Source of the DNA: Nocardioides soli
Lineage (GTDB): Bacteria; Actinomycetota; Actinomycetes; Propionibacteriales; Nocardioidaceae
DNA: 64,000 bases
Assembly: GCF_014191495.1 (NCBI RefSeq)
Contig: NZ_JACHWR010000001.1
Location: forward strand, 1,612,001 to 1,676,000
Reading direction: 5' to 3'
The position numbers were made by a program, and so were the translations under genes. The first letter of the stretch is position 1; every line of letters starts with the position of its first letter. This document shows positions 1-8,878 of this stretch, piece after piece. The notes under the pieces are model-generated. The model had not been told where the DNA came from, did no database searches, and saw only the letters and a list, made by a program, of their open reading frames with translations.

Positions 1-1538
1 ATCTGCTCAACGGCCTCTACGACGCCAAGCTCGACCACGTGCCCGTCGTCGCGATCGTCGGCCAGACCAACCGCACCGCGATGGGCGGCAGCTACCAGCA
101 GGAGGTGGACCTGATCAGCCTGTTCAAGGACGTCGCCAGCGACTACGTGCAGATGGTGACCGTGCCCGAGCAACTGCCCAACGTGCTCGACCGCGCCTTC
201 CGCGTCGCCCTGAGCCGCCGGGCGCCGACCGCGCTGATCATCCCCAACGACGTGCAGGAGCTCGAGTACGCCGCACCGCAGCACGCCTTCAAGATGGTGC
301 CCTCCAGCCTCGGGCTCACCTGGCCGACCGTCGCCGCCGACGACGACGGCCTGCGGCGCGCAGCCGAGGTGCTCAACTCCGGCACCAAGGTCGCCATGCT
401 CGTCGGCCAGGGTGCCCGGGGCGCCCGCGCCGAGGTCGAGCAGGTCGCCGAGCTGCTGGGCGCCGGGGTGGCCAAGGCCCTGCTCGGCAAGGACGTGCTC
501 AGCGACGAGCTGCCGTACGTCACCGGCTCGATCGGGCTGCTCGGCACCCGGCCCAGCTACGAGATGATGCGCGACTGCGACACCCTGCTCACCGTCGGGT
601 CGAGCTTCCCCTACACCCAGTTCCTGCCCGGCCTCGACCAGGCCCGCGGCGTCCAGATCGACCTCGACGGCTCGATGATCGGCATGCGCTACCCCTTCGA
701 GGTCAACCTGGTCGGCGACGCCGCCGCCACACTGCGCGCGCTGGTCCCGCTCCTGGAGCGCAAGGAGGACCGCGGCTGGCACGACGACATCTGCTCGCAG
801 GTCGCCGAGTGGTGGGAGACGATGGAGCGCGAGGCGCAGGTCGAGGCCGACCCCGTCAACCCGATGCGGATCTTCCACGACTTCTCGAAGGTCGCGCCGG
901 CCGACGCGATCATCACCTCCGACAGCGGCTCGGCCGCCAACTGGTACGCCCGCCAGGTCCGGATGCGCGGCTCCATGCGCGGCTCGCTCTCCGGCACCCT
1001 CGCCACGATGGGGCCGGCGGTCCCCTACGCGATCGGCGCCAAGTTCGCCCATCCCGGCCGACCGGCGATCGCCTTCGAGGGCGACGGCGCGATGCAGATG
1101 AACGGGCTCGCGGAGCTGCTCACGATCTCGCGCTACTGGCGCGAGTGGGACGACCCGCGCCTGGTGGTGGTCGTGCTGCACAACAACGACCTCAACCAGG
1201 TCACCTGGGAGCTGCGTGCCATGGGCGGCACGCCGACGTTCGTCGAGTCCCAGGCGCTGCCGGACGTCTCGTACGCCGACTTCGCCCGCTCCGCGGGCCT
1301 CGGCGCCACCACCGTCACCGCTCCGGACCAGCTCGCGGAGGCGTGGGCGGCGGCGCTGGCCGCGGACCGGCCGCACGTCCTCGACGTGCACTGCGACCCC
1401 GACGTGCCACCGATCCCGCCGCACGCGACGCTCGAGCAGGTGTCCGACCTGGCCCGAGCGCTGATCAAGGGCGACACCAGCCGGTGGGGGGTGCTCAAGG
1501 AGGGGCTGAAGACCAAGGCGCAGGAGCTCCTCTCGTGA
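1..1538 (+). CDS. Thiamine diphosphate-dependent enzyme, pyruvate oxidase/acetolactate synthase-like (5' truncated)
   Basis: The reading frame is open from base 3, so the start lies outside the window. The first visible residues, LLNGLYDAKLDHVPVVAIVGQT, correspond to roughly residue 85-100 of a protein near 600 residues. The three-part ThDP enzyme layout is visible: end of the Pyr domain with a VPVVAIVGQ strand, a central nucleotide-binding-like domain, and a C-terminal PP domain. The cofactor motif starts with GDG near visible residue 360 and ends with NN about 32 residues later. Closest in style to pyruvate oxidase or quinone pyruvate dehydrogenase (YdaP/PoxB group), but substrate cannot be read from sequence. 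The stop overlaps the GTG start of the next gene, so the two are translationally coupled. Confidence 0.88.
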   Translation, partial: LLNGLYDAKLDHVPVVAIVGQTNRTAMGGSYQQEVDLISLFKDVASDYVQMVTVPEQLPNVLDRAFRVALSRRAPTALIIPNDVQELEYAAPQHAFKMVPSSLGLTWPTVAADDDGLRRAAEVLNSGTKVAMLVGQGARGARAEVEQVAELLGAGVAKALLGKDVLSDELPYVTGSIGLLGTRPSYEMMRDCDTLLTVGSSFPYTQFLPGLDQARGVQIDLDGSMIGMRYPFEVNLVGDAAATLRALVPLLERKEDRGWHDDICSQVAEWWETMEREAQVEADPVNPMRIFHDFSKVAPADAIITSDSGSAANWYARQVRMRGSMRGSLSGTLATMGPAVPYAIGAKFAHPGRPAIAFEGDGAMQMNGLAELLTISRYWREWDDPRLVVVVLHNNDLNQVTWELRAMGGTPTFVESQALPDVSYADFARSAGLGATTVTAPDQLAEAWAAALAADRPHVLDVHCDPDVPPIPPHATLEQVSDLARALIKGDTSRWGVLKEGLKTKAQELLS

Positions 1539-2635
1539 CCGATCGGGAGCCGTCCATCTCATCGGTCGAGGCGCGCGCCTACACGGTGCCGACCGACCGG
1601 CCCGAGGCCGACGGCACCCTCGTCTGGGACGCGACGACGATGGTCGCCGTCGAGGTGCGCGCCGCCGGCGAGGTCGGCACCGGCTGGACCTACGCCCCCG
1701 CCGCGGCCGCGCGCGTGGTGGCCGACCTGCTCGCGCCGGTGCTGGTCGGCCACCACTCGCCGCTCGCCCCCGCCGACGCTCAGGCGGCGCTGGTGCGGGC
1801 GGTGCGCAACGCGGGCCGCGGCGGTCTGGTCGGCATGGCGATCTCCGCCGTTGACATCGCCGTGTGGGACCTCGGGGCTCGGCTGCTCGGAGTCCCGCTG
1901 ACCCGGTGGTTCGGCTCGGCCGCCCGGCCGGTGCCGGTCTACGGCAGCGGCGGGTTCACGACATACGACGATGACCAGCTCGCCATGGAGCTCGAGGGGT
2001 GGGTGACCCGTGGGCTGCGGGCGGTAAAGATCAAGATCGGCGAGTCCTGGGGCACCCGAGGCGACCGCGACCTGCACCGCGTCGAGCTCGCCAGGTCGGT
2101 CGTCGGCGACGACGTCGGGCTCTTCGTCGACGCCAACGGCGCGTACGACCTCGGCCGGGCCAGGCGGGTCGGGCGCCGGCTGGACGAACTGGGAGTGCGC
2201 TGGTTCGAGGAGCCCGTCAGCTCGGAGGACCTGCGCGGGCTCGCCCTGCTCCGAGACACCCTCGACCTCGACGTCGCCGCGGGCGAGTACACGCACGATC
2301 TCGCCTACGCCCAGCGGATGGCACCGGTGGTCGACTGCCTCCAGGTCGACGTCACCCGCTGCGGGGGCTACACCGAGTGGCGGCGCATCGCCGCCGCGGC
2401 GGCCGCGCTCGGCGTCGACGTCTCCGCGCACTGCGCGCCGTACCTCACCGCACCGGTCGCCGCCGCCACGCCCGGGCTGCGGCACCTGGAGTGGTTCCAC
2501 GACCAGGTGCGGATCGTGCGCGAGCTCGTCGACGGCTACGCCGCGCCGATCGACGGCGCGCTGCGCCCGGCCGACGTTCCCGGCCACGGCCTGCGGCTGC
2601 GCGGCGAGCGGGCGGCCGAGTACCGCGTCGGCTGA
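1535..2635 (+). CDS. Enolase-superfamily enzyme, mandelate racemase type
   Basis: 366 residues. The chosen GTG start overlaps the stop of the preceding ThDP enzyme by four bases. Catalytic features of the mandelate racemase subgroup are in place: the K165-I-K167 pair, metal ligands D199 (in DANG), E225 (in WFEEP) and E251, and the D272/H299 dyad, numbering almost identical to mandelate racemase itself. It should abstract a proton alpha to a carboxylate, acting as a sugar-acid dehydratase or epimerase. The substrate is unknown. Coupling to a ThDP enzyme suggests a catabolic route that ends in cleavage of a keto acid. It converges on the nirK operon, only 17 bases away. Confidence 0.88.
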   Translation: MTDREPSISSVEARAYTVPTDRPEADGTLVWDATTMVAVEVRAAGEVGTGWTYAPAAAARVVADLLAPVLVGHHSPLAPADAQAALVRAVRNAGRGGLVGMAISAVDIAVWDLGARLLGVPLTRWFGSAARPVPVYGSGGFTTYDDDQLAMELEGWVTRGLRAVKIKIGESWGTRGDRDLHRVELARSVVGDDVGLFVDANGAYDLGRARRVGRRLDELGVRWFEEPVSSEDLRGLALLRDTLDLDVAAGEYTHDLAYAQRMAPVVDCLQVDVTRCGGYTEWRRIAAAAAALGVDVSAHCAPYLTAPVAAATPGLRHLEWFHDQVRIVRELVDGYAAPIDGALRPADVPGHGLRLRGERAAEYRVG

Positions 2636-2652
2636 CGACCTCACTCGACCGG

Positions 2653-5304
2653 CTACCGCTCCCCGGTCACCTCGATGATCCCGTGCGCGCCGCGCTCGGC
2701 GTCGACCATCACGTGGGAGACGAACGGGTAGTGGCCGGGCTCGGGGAGCTCGAGCTCGACGAACCCGCCCTGGGCCGGGGCCAGCGCCAGCGCCTGCGCG
2801 CCACCGACGCCGGTCGGTCCGCCGTCGCGCAGCAGGTAGGCGCCCTCGGCCCAGGTGGTCGAGAACTGGCCTCCGACGACGTGGAACGACGTCGCGCGGT
2901 TCGGCCCGGCGTCCAGGACCCAGATCCGCACCCGGTCGCCGGCCGCGACCCGCAGCGGGTCGTGGTCGTACTGGTTGGCGTACCCGTTGAACACGACGGC
3001 GTCCGGCTCCTCGGCCAGCACCTTGTCGGCGTCGACGGTGCCACCCTGCGGCCCGTAGTAGTTCTCGCCCTGCACGAGCAGGAAGCTGCGGTCGACCGGC
3101 CCCAGGTCGCGCGGCTCGATCACCACGGCGCCGTACATGCCGTTGGCGATGTGCACCGACATCGGCATCGTCGAGCAGTGGTACATCCAGATGCCGGCCC
3201 GCTCGGCGGTGAACCGGTAGGTCAGCGACTCCCCCGGCGCGATCGTGCGCATCGGCCGGTCCGGCGCGAGGGCGCCGGCGTGGAAGTCGATGGAGTGGCC
3301 GATGGTCCCGTCGTTGACCAGCGTCACGACGAAGCGGTCGCCGACCCGTCCGTGGAGCACCGGGCCGGGCGCGCTGCCGTCGTAGGTCCACAGCCGTTGG
3401 GTGACCCCGGGCGCCACCTCCCGCTCGACCTCGCTGACCGTGAGGGTCAGCCGGTGGGTCTGCGGTCTCGTGCCGTGCAGCGGCGGCAGCTCGGGATCGC
3501 GGGCCCGGAAGCCCGGCTCCGGCTCCGCCATCGGGTCGTACGCCGCGTCGTCGCCCTGGTCGCCGGACATGTCATGCCCGGACATGTCGTGCCCGGACAT
3601 GTCGTGCCCGGACATGTCGTGCCCGGACATGTCGTCGCCGGACGAGCCGGCCCGGTCGGCCGCGGCACCCGTGACCCGCACGGTCAGGGTCATCCCCATC
3701 TGCCGGTGGCCGACCACCGAACACCAGCCGTCGAGGTCCCGGCCGACGACGCCGACGTCGACCCGCGCGGTCTCCCCGCCCGCGAGCCGGCCGGAGTCGG
3801 CCCCGGTCTCGAGGACGAGGTCGTGCACGTCGGTGTCGGTGTTCACGACCTCGATCACCAGCCGATCCCCCGCGGGCACCTCGATCTCGTCGGGCGTGAA
3901 GCGCATGTCGGCCGCCTCGACGCGCACGGTCGTCGTGTGCCCGGTGGGGACGACGCCGTTGGCCGCGGAAGCGACCCGGCCGGTGCTGAGCGCGACCGGG
4001 TCGACGGCGACACCGGCGGCGACCGCGAGCACCACCACCGCCGTGCCGGCCACCGCGGAGCCCAGCGCCCGGCGCCGCCGCATCGGGGCCTCCGCCGGCT
4101 CCGGCACCGGCGGCCCGTCGCCGTCGCGGCGGGCCCGGTGCGAGGCCCGGATCGCCAGCACCAGCAGCGGCAGCTCGGCGGCGAGAGCGAGCAGCACCAC
4201 GAGCGAGCAGGCCACCCGGACCGCGCTCGGGGCGGGGAGCAGGCAGACGACGAGGCCGAGGTTCACCGCGGCGATCCGGAACGCGCCGCCGCGGTCCAGG
4301 ACGGCCCCCGCGGCGCGCACCGCCTGGCCGCCGCCACCGAGCGCCATCGGCACCAGGTGGCCGAGCGCGCCGAGCAGCACCTGCGCGACGAAGCCGGCCG
4401 CGAGGTACGGCACCAGCGCCGTGAAGCGCTCGTGCACCAGGTCGGCGTCGCCGCCGAGCGCGAGGATCGCCGTCCACGCGACCAGACAGCCGAGCAGCCA
4501 GAGCAGGCCGGCGCCGAGCGACCACGTGGGATGACTCGCCGGTGGCTTGCGGCGAGCGGCTTCGAGCAGCGGCAGGCCGACGAGCACCGCGCCCGCGACG
4601 TACCCCGCCAGGCCCACGGCGGCGAGCTGCCACCGCCCCAGGAGGCAGCCCACGACGACGACAGCGACGCCGACGAGCAGCACCGGGAGCGCCCGGCGCA
4701 GCGCGGCGTCCGAGCCGGTGCCGAGCCGGGTGCGCAGCATCGTCGGCCAGAGCGTGACGACGGTGCCGGTGACGGTGAGGCCGACCCACCCGAGCAGATT
4801 CACCGCGACGTGCGCGAGCAGGACCCTGCCGTGCCACGGGTCCGCGAGCCCGCGGGCGAGCAGCACGCCGAGGGTCGCCCCGACGGGCAGCAGCGCGGCG
4901 GCCGCGACGTAGTAGCGGACGACGCCCGCGAACCGGGCCGGCAGCGCCCGCCGCAGCTGCCGGACGAGGCGCCCGGCGTGCCAGACGACCGCACCGGCGA
5001 CCGCGCTCGCGCCCACCAGCGTGATCGGCCAGTGCGCGGCCTGGGTGCCGACCATGACGGCGAGCGCGCCGAGGTTGAGCAGCACCAGCAGCCGCGACTG
5101 CCGCGCCGAGGGCACGTGCAGCAGCGTGTCGGTGAAGTGCTGGCTCCACACGACGATCGAGTGGGTGACCGCGCCGAGCAGCAGCAGGTGCAGCAGCAAC
5201 CACCGCGGCTCGGGAATCACCGGGTGGGCGAACGCCACGACCGGGATCGCCAGCAGCCAGAGCAGCGCGGGCAGGTCACGCCAGGGCGAGAACCCGCGGC
5301 TCAT
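2653..5304 (-). CDS. nirK: Copper nitrite reductase (NirK/AniA type) fused to a membrane domain and a cupredoxin
   Basis: 883 residues in three parts. Residues 10-400 form a polytopic membrane domain resembling NnrS-like proteins. Residues 440-540 form a cupredoxin with a full type 1 copper set (His near 494, then Cys, His and Met in WCSVVGHRQMGM). Residues 600-883 are a two-domain copper nitrite reductase. HSIDFH gives a type 1 His, the catalytic Asp and a type 2 His. MYHCSTMPMSVHIANGM has the short Cys-to-His loop typical of AniA enzymes. TSFHVVGG and SHVMVD supply the catalytic His and the last type 2 ligand. A Met/His-rich linker of repeated GHDMS lies at residues 555-580. The ATG overlaps the stop of the upstream gene. 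The product should reduce nitrite to NO outside the membrane, with the cupredoxin as a built-in electron donor. Confidence 0.9.
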   Translation of the reverse strand: MSRGFSPWRDLPALLWLLAIPVVAFAHPVIPEPRWLLLHLLLLGAVTHSIVVWSQHFTDTLLHVPSARQSRLLVLLNLGALAVMVGTQAAHWPITLVGASAVAGAVVWHAGRLVRQLRRALPARFAGVVRYYVAAAALLPVGATLGVLLARGLADPWHGRVLLAHVAVNLLGWVGLTVTGTVVTLWPTMLRTRLGTGSDAALRRALPVLLVGVAVVVVGCLLGRWQLAAVGLAGYVAGAVLVGLPLLEAARRKPPASHPTWSLGAGLLWLLGCLVAWTAILALGGDADLVHERFTALVPYLAAGFVAQVLLGALGHLVPMALGGGGQAVRAAGAVLDRGGAFRIAAVNLGLVVCLLPAPSAVRVACSLVVLLALAAELPLLVLAIRASHRARRDGDGPPVPEPAEAPMRRRRALGSAVAGTAVVVLAVAAGVAVDPVALSTGRVASAANGVVPTGHTTTVRVEAADMRFTPDEIEVPAGDRLVIEVVNTDTDVHDLVLETGADSGRLAGGETARVDVGVVGRDLDGWCSVVGHRQMGMTLTVRVTGAAADRAGSSGDDMSGHDMSGHDMSGHDMSGHDMSGDQGDDAAYDPMAEPEPGFRARDPELPPLHGTRPQTHRLTLTVSEVEREVAPGVTQRLWTYDGSAPGPVLHGRVGDRFVVTLVNDGTIGHSIDFHAGALAPDRPMRTIAPGESLTYRFTAERAGIWMYHCSTMPMSVHIANGMYGAVVIEPRDLGPVDRSFLLVQGENYYGPQGGTVDADKVLAEEPDAVVFNGYANQYDHDPLRVAAGDRVRIWVLDAGPNRATSFHVVGGQFSTTWAEGAYLLRDGGPTGVGGAQALALAPAQGGFVELELPEPGHYPFVSHVMVDAERGAHGIIEVTGER
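3565..3640. repeat. 15-bp tandem repeat encoding a GHDMS linker
   Basis: Five near-identical 15-bp units begin at 3565, 3580, 3595, 3610 and 3625, built on ggacatgtcgtgccc. The length is a multiple of three, so copy number can change without a frameshift. On the minus strand the units encode repeated Gly-His-Asp-Met-Ser between the cupredoxin and nitrite reductase parts of NirK. His and Met at this density suggest weak copper binding. Confidence 0.95.
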
Positions 5305-6407
5305 CGCCGGGCTCCGAGCACCCGCGAGGCGGCGACGACCACGAAGCCGAGCAGCGCCACGATGTTGAGGACGGCCCCGGCCCGCCAGGCGTACGGCGCG
5401 CCGAGCCCGTCGCCGAGCCAGATCCGTACGACCAGTGAGGCGTGCAGCAGCGCCACCGGCCCGTAGAGCACCGGGTGGTAGGCCAGGGGACGGCCGACCA
5501 CCACCGGCAGGATCACCGGCGCGTGCGCCATCACCATCGAGATCGTGAAGCCCAGGAAGATCGCGTGCACCACCGTGTCGTAGCCGGCTCCGTCGACGAC
5601 GCTGCCGGACGTCAGCCACACGGCCGCCGCGACGGCCGCCCACGCGTAGCCGGCCAGCATGCAGACCGCCATGTAGCGGGTCAGCCCGTCCGACCGGACG
5701 GTACGACGGGCGACGTCGTGGCTCGCGAGCCACACGACGAGCCCGGCCAGCGCCGCGCCCAGGGCGATCGGCCCGGTGCGCGGCAGCAGCAGCGCGGCGA
5801 CGACACCCGCGGCCAGGCCGGCCGCCAGCAGCACCAGCACGACGCCGGCGTTCGGCCCCATCGCGAGCCGGGCGAGCTCGAGGCGCTCCCCGGCGATGGT
5901 GAGCACCGCGAACCCGACCAGCCACGGCAGCAGCACCGGCATGTCGACGCCGCCGGCCCACAGCGCCGCGGCGCCGACCGCGAGCGCGGCGCCGAGCGCC
6001 TGCACGAGCACGGCCTCGTCGGCCTGCCGTCGCCACAGCGGCACGTAGACCGCGACCAGCGCGACCGCCCCCGCGAGCAGCAGCAGCTGACCGACCCGCA
6101 GCGGCGCGGCGGTCAGGGTGAGGACGGCGCCCGCGCCGAGCAGGGCCGGGGCGGCGATCCCCCAGCGCGACCCCAGCGCGACCGCCCGCTCCAGGGCGAT
6201 CAGGGTGCCCACGAAGCCCAGGACCAACAGCATGCCGTGCACGTCGGGGAGCCGGTCGGCGGTCACCGGGGCCGGGAGGTCGAGCAGCAGCAGCGCGGCA
6301 TCCAGGCCCGCGAGCAACGACAGCCCGGCCGGCACGAGCAGGACCAGCCGCCAGGGGGTCGGCCGGAGCCCGGTCCGCGACCCGGCCGGCGCCGCCAGGG
6401 CGGTCAT
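5301..6407 (-). CDS. NnrS-like polytopic membrane protein of the nirK operon
   Basis: 368 residues with about ten to twelve hydrophobic segments and no large soluble domain. The stretch HGMLLVLGFVGTLIALERAV and later intramembrane His residues recall the NnrS family of haem/copper membrane proteins linked to NO metabolism. It overlaps nirK downstream and the regulator upstream by four bases each, so the three are read as one coupled operon. The likely role is in nitrite/NO handling or copper supply to NirK. Assignment to NnrS is by general resemblance and context, not by a diagnostic motif. Confidence 0.65.
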   Translation of the reverse strand: MTALAAPAGSRTGLRPTPWRLVLLVPAGLSLLAGLDAALLLLDLPAPVTADRLPDVHGMLLVLGFVGTLIALERAVALGSRWGIAAPALLGAGAVLTLTAAPLRVGQLLLLAGAVALVAVYVPLWRRQADEAVLVQALGAALAVGAAALWAGGVDMPVLLPWLVGFAVLTIAGERLELARLAMGPNAGVVLVLLAAGLAAGVVAALLLPRTGPIALGAALAGLVVWLASHDVARRTVRSDGLTRYMAVCMLAGYAWAAVAAAVWLTSGSVVDGAGYDTVVHAIFLGFTISMVMAHAPVILPVVVGRPLAYHPVLYGPVALLHASLVVRIWLGDGLGAPYAWRAGAVLNIVALLGFVVVAASRVLGARR

Positions 6408-7108
6408 CGTCGGGCCCCGAGCCGCAGCACGCAGGCGCCCGGCTCCGCGAACGGGAGCAGCTCGACGCCGTCGGTGGCGGCGCCGTAGGTCTCCAGCGCC
6501 CCCTCGGTGATGCCGAGGTGGACCGAGCAGACCACCTCGGGATGCTGGTGCGCTGCCTCCAGCAGCGGGCAGCGCGTCAGCCTCAGCTCCGTCGCGTCGC
6601 GGTCGGCCTCCGGTGCGAAGCCCATGTCGTCGAAGATCCCCGCGACGGTACGCCGGGCCGCCTCCTCGCCCTCCTGCTCGGGTGCGCCGGCGTCGTGCGC
6701 CAGCCGCCTGCCCCAGTCGACGCCGGCCCGGCGGGCCTCCTCGGCCGGCGTCGTGCTGGTGCGCACGATCACCGCCGCGAGGGCGGCCGCCAGGCCGGCG
6801 TACTCGGGACGTGGGTCGTCCTCGCTGTGCGGCGTGGCCTGGTAGAGCCAGCCGGGGCGGCCCCGGCCGGAGGGCGGGGCGCTCCGACGGCTGACCAGCC
6901 CGCTGCGCAGCAGCCCGTCGAGATGCTCGCGCACGGTGTTGGCGTGCAGCCCGGTCACCGCGACCAGGGCCGGGAGGCTGGTCGGCTCGGGCTGGGCCTG
7001 GAGGGTCTCGAGGAGCGCGGTCCGGGTCGGCGACAGCCGCCGTCCGCTCGGCGTCCGCGCGGGACGTGGGCCACGTCTCGCGACCGGATTATTTTCCACG
7101 GAGTTCAT
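6404..7108 (-). CDS. Winged-helix regulator with SufR-like Cys/His motif, first gene of the nirK operon
   Basis: 234 residues. The N-terminal part (about residues 20-95) is a winged helix of the ArsR/MarR kind. The C-terminal part carries RCPLL, then thirteen residues to VVCSVH, the Cys-x13-Cys-x2-His pattern that resembles the cluster-binding region of SufR-type repressors. An iron-sulfur or metal cofactor would fit sensing of NO, oxygen or copper. ATG at 7108 was chosen because the reading frame upstream has low-complexity, shadow-like composition. It is divergent from the DUF2249 gene. The stop overlaps the next start by four bases. Effector is unknown. Confidence 0.75.
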   Translation of the reverse strand: MNSVENNPVARRGPRPARTPSGRRLSPTRTALLETLQAQPEPTSLPALVAVTGLHANTVREHLDGLLRSGLVSRRSAPPSGRGRPGWLYQATPHSEDDPRPEYAGLAAALAAVIVRTSTTPAEEARRAGVDWGRRLAHDAGAPEQEGEEAARRTVAGIFDDMGFAPEADRDATELRLTRCPLLEAAHQHPEVVCSVHLGITEGALETYGAATDGVELLPFAEPGACVLRLGARR

Positions 7109-7123
7109 TGTGCCAAAATGTCC
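7086..7123. promoter_or_regulatory. AT-richer divergent control region with imperfect inverted repeat
   Basis: Between the nirK-operon regulator and the DUF2249 gene the DNA becomes AT-richer. The arms ggattatttt (7086-7095) and aaaatgtcc (7115-7123) are near-complementary. It overlaps the regulator start codon, as an autoregulatory operator could. The repeat is imperfect and widely spaced. Confidence 0.3.
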
Positions 7124-7173
7124 GCGACCGGTCACCTCGACCGGCTGTGACCTTCGAGACGACGGGAGTCGAC

Positions 7174-7467
7174 ATGACGCTGGGAGAGGACCTCGGGCTG
7201 ACCGAGGCCACGGGCGGGTGCGGCTGCGGCGAGCACTCCACCGACCTGCCGGAGCTGGACGCGCGGGTGATCCCGCACGCGATCCGGCACGCATCGATCA
7301 AGGGCGCCCTCGGCTCCCTGCAGCCGGGCGCCGGCATGGTGCTCGTGGCCTCGCACGACCCGGTGCCGCTGCTGCGGCAGGTGGAGGACGAGGCGCCCGG
7401 AGCGTTCGCCGTCGAGTACGTCGAGCGCGGACCCGTCGACTGGCGGCTGAGGTTCACCCGCCGCTGA
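7174..7467 (+). CDS. DUF2249 domain protein
   Basis: 97 residues. A short N-terminal tail with GGCGCGEH precedes a compact TusA-like fold of the DUF2249 family, with the usual leading DARVIPHAIRH segment. DUF2249 proteins are common beside denitrification and haem-copper genes, often with regulators like the divergent neighbour here. The ATG at 7174 is preceded by gacgggag. The Cys-Gly-Cys-Gly tail could bind metal. Function is otherwise unknown. Confidence 0.75.
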   Translation: MTLGEDLGLTEATGGCGCGEHSTDLPELDARVIPHAIRHASIKGALGSLQPGAGMVLVASHDPVPLLRQVEDEAPGAFAVEYVERGPVDWRLRFTRR

Positions 7468-7491
7468 GCGTGGTTCCCAGCTGAGCCCGGT

Positions 7492-7524
7492 CCCTCCTGA
7501 CCGACGTACCCCCGGTCAGGAGGG
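7492..7524. terminator. Bidirectional hairpin between convergent genes
   Basis: Perfect 12-bp arms at 7492-7503 and 7513-7524 (ccctcctgaccg and its complement) with a 9-base loop. It lies between the DUF2249 gene and the ATPase-PAS gene and overlaps the latter's stop codon. Confidence 0.7.
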
Positions 7525-8826
7525 GTCGCGCAGGGTCGCGACGAACACCCGGCGGCCGTCGGCGACCGAGAGCACCTCGACGAGCATCTCGAGGGTGATC
7601 TCGGTGCCGTCGGCGCGCACGAACGGCACCACGACCGGGGTGCCGATGAGCGGGTCGCGTCCGTGGGTCAGGTAGCGGGTGAACCCGGCCAGGTGGCCCT
7701 GGTGGAAGCGGACCGGGATCAGCGCCAGCAGTCGCCGGCCGACCAGGTCGTCGGGGCCGGCGTACCCGAGCAGTCCCAGCGCCGCGTCGCTGACGGCGAT
7801 CACCCGGTCGGTGTCGTCGACCGCGACGACCGCGCGGACGGCCCGGTCGATCGGCGCGTGGTCCCAGTCGGCGGTGTCGACGCCCGAGCCCGGGGCGGGC
7901 AGCGACGCGGGCGAGGACCAGGGAACCGGTGCGGCGCCGGCGGTCTGGGACTCGACCTGCCCGCACAGCCAGCGACGCAGCGCGCGCAGCTCCGGCTGCA
8001 TCGGGGCGGCCAGCAGCCGGTCGGTCTCGGCCATCGCGACCGCCGCGTCCAGCACCTGGTCCATGATCGCGAAGCTCGCCGCGGCGCCGGAGGGGAGGCG
8101 GAGCAGGCCCTCGGCGAGGGTCGCCGCCGGCTCGGCCACCGAGGTGAGCAGCCCCGCGACGTCGTCGAGCGTGTCCACCCCGCCCGGGAGCACCGGCGCC
8201 GGCACCTGCTCGTGCAGCAGCGCCAGCGCGGCACTGACGACCGCGTGCTCGGCGAGCGCCGCCGCCTCGTCGTCCTCGAGTCGGCTGAGCAGGTAGTCCC
8301 GCAGCAGCGTCTCGGCATGCTCGTGCCAGGCCAGGTGCATCAGGAGCGGCAGGTTGCGCAGCTCCACCGCCACGGACCCATCGACCTCGCGGTCCGCCTC
8401 CGGCCCGGGCGGGTCGGGGGCCCGGGCGGGTGCCGGCGGCACCGGATCGGCGGTGACGCGGGCCCACACGACCTTGCCGTCCGGCACCGGGCGCACGCCC
8501 CACGTCGCCGTGAGCTCGTGCACGAGACCGAGCCCACGTCCGGTGCCGGAGAGCGAGGCGAAGTCGCGCTCGGCCGGCATCGTCGAGGACCCGTCGGCGA
8601 CCTCGATCAGCAGGCCGGTCTCGTCGACGTCCGCCGAGACCTCGATGACGGTGGCGGTGTGCAGCAGCGCGTTGGTGACGAGCTCGCTGACCACCAGCTC
8701 GGCGGCGTCGACGAGGTCGTCGGAGTCGGTGCGGAGCAGCAGCTCACGGACCAGCCGCCGCGCGGCGCCCGCACACTCGGGAACAGGGTCGAAACGCTGT
8801 CGCGCCACCGCCACGTGCCCACCCAC
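7516..8826 (-). CDS. RsbW-like ATP-binding protein fused to a C-terminal PAS domain
   Basis: 436 residues. Residues 1-130 are a GHKL ATPase of the anti-sigma RsbW/SpoIIAB kind: N-box [13 protein letters not shown] and G-box [10 protein letters not shown] helical middle region follows. Residues about 325-436 form a PAS domain ([20 protein letters not shown] onward). The gene lies just downstream of a SigB/SigF-type sigma factor on the same strand, which makes anti-sigma activity or partner switching the simplest role, with the PAS domain as sensor. No phosphoacceptor domain is visible. It could instead act on anti-sigma antagonists encoded elsewhere. Confidence 0.75.
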   Translation of the reverse strand: MGGHVAVARQRFDPVPECAGAARRLVRELLLRTDSDDLVDAAELVVSELVTNALLHTATVIEVSADVDETGLLIEVADGSSTMPAERDFASLSGTGRGLGLVHELTATWGVRPVPDGKVVWARVTADPVPPAPARAPDPPGPEADREVDGSVAVELRNLPLLMHLAWHEHAETLLRDYLLSRLEDDEAAALAEHAVVSAALALLHEQVPAPVLPGGVDTLDDVAGLLTSVAEPAATLAEGLLRLPSGAAASFAIMDQVLDAAVAMAETDRLLAAPMQPELRALRRWLCGQVESQTAGAAPVPWSSPASLPAPGSGVDTADWDHAPIDRAVRAVVAVDDTDRVIAVSDAALGLLGYAGPDDLVGRRLLALIPVRFHQGHLAGFTRYLTHGRDPLIGTPVVVPFVRADGTEITLEMLVEVLSVADGRRVFVATLRDPS

Positions 8827-8878
8827 GACCGCACCTTACCCAGGGTTCGGGTCACCTATCCCGCTTCGCACCGGAACC

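Noticed and set aside
1559..3391. Long open frames antisense to real genes, here and in many places (for example 21213-24128, 36216-38933, 41065-42108)
   Set aside because: In 70% GC DNA stop codons are rare in several frames. The translations are Arg/Ala/Pro/Gly-rich and lack family motifs, while the opposite strand carries well-conserved genes.
3565..3640. 15-bp tandem repeat as a regulatory iteron or CRISPR
   Set aside because: It lies inside nirK, keeps the frame and encodes a linker.
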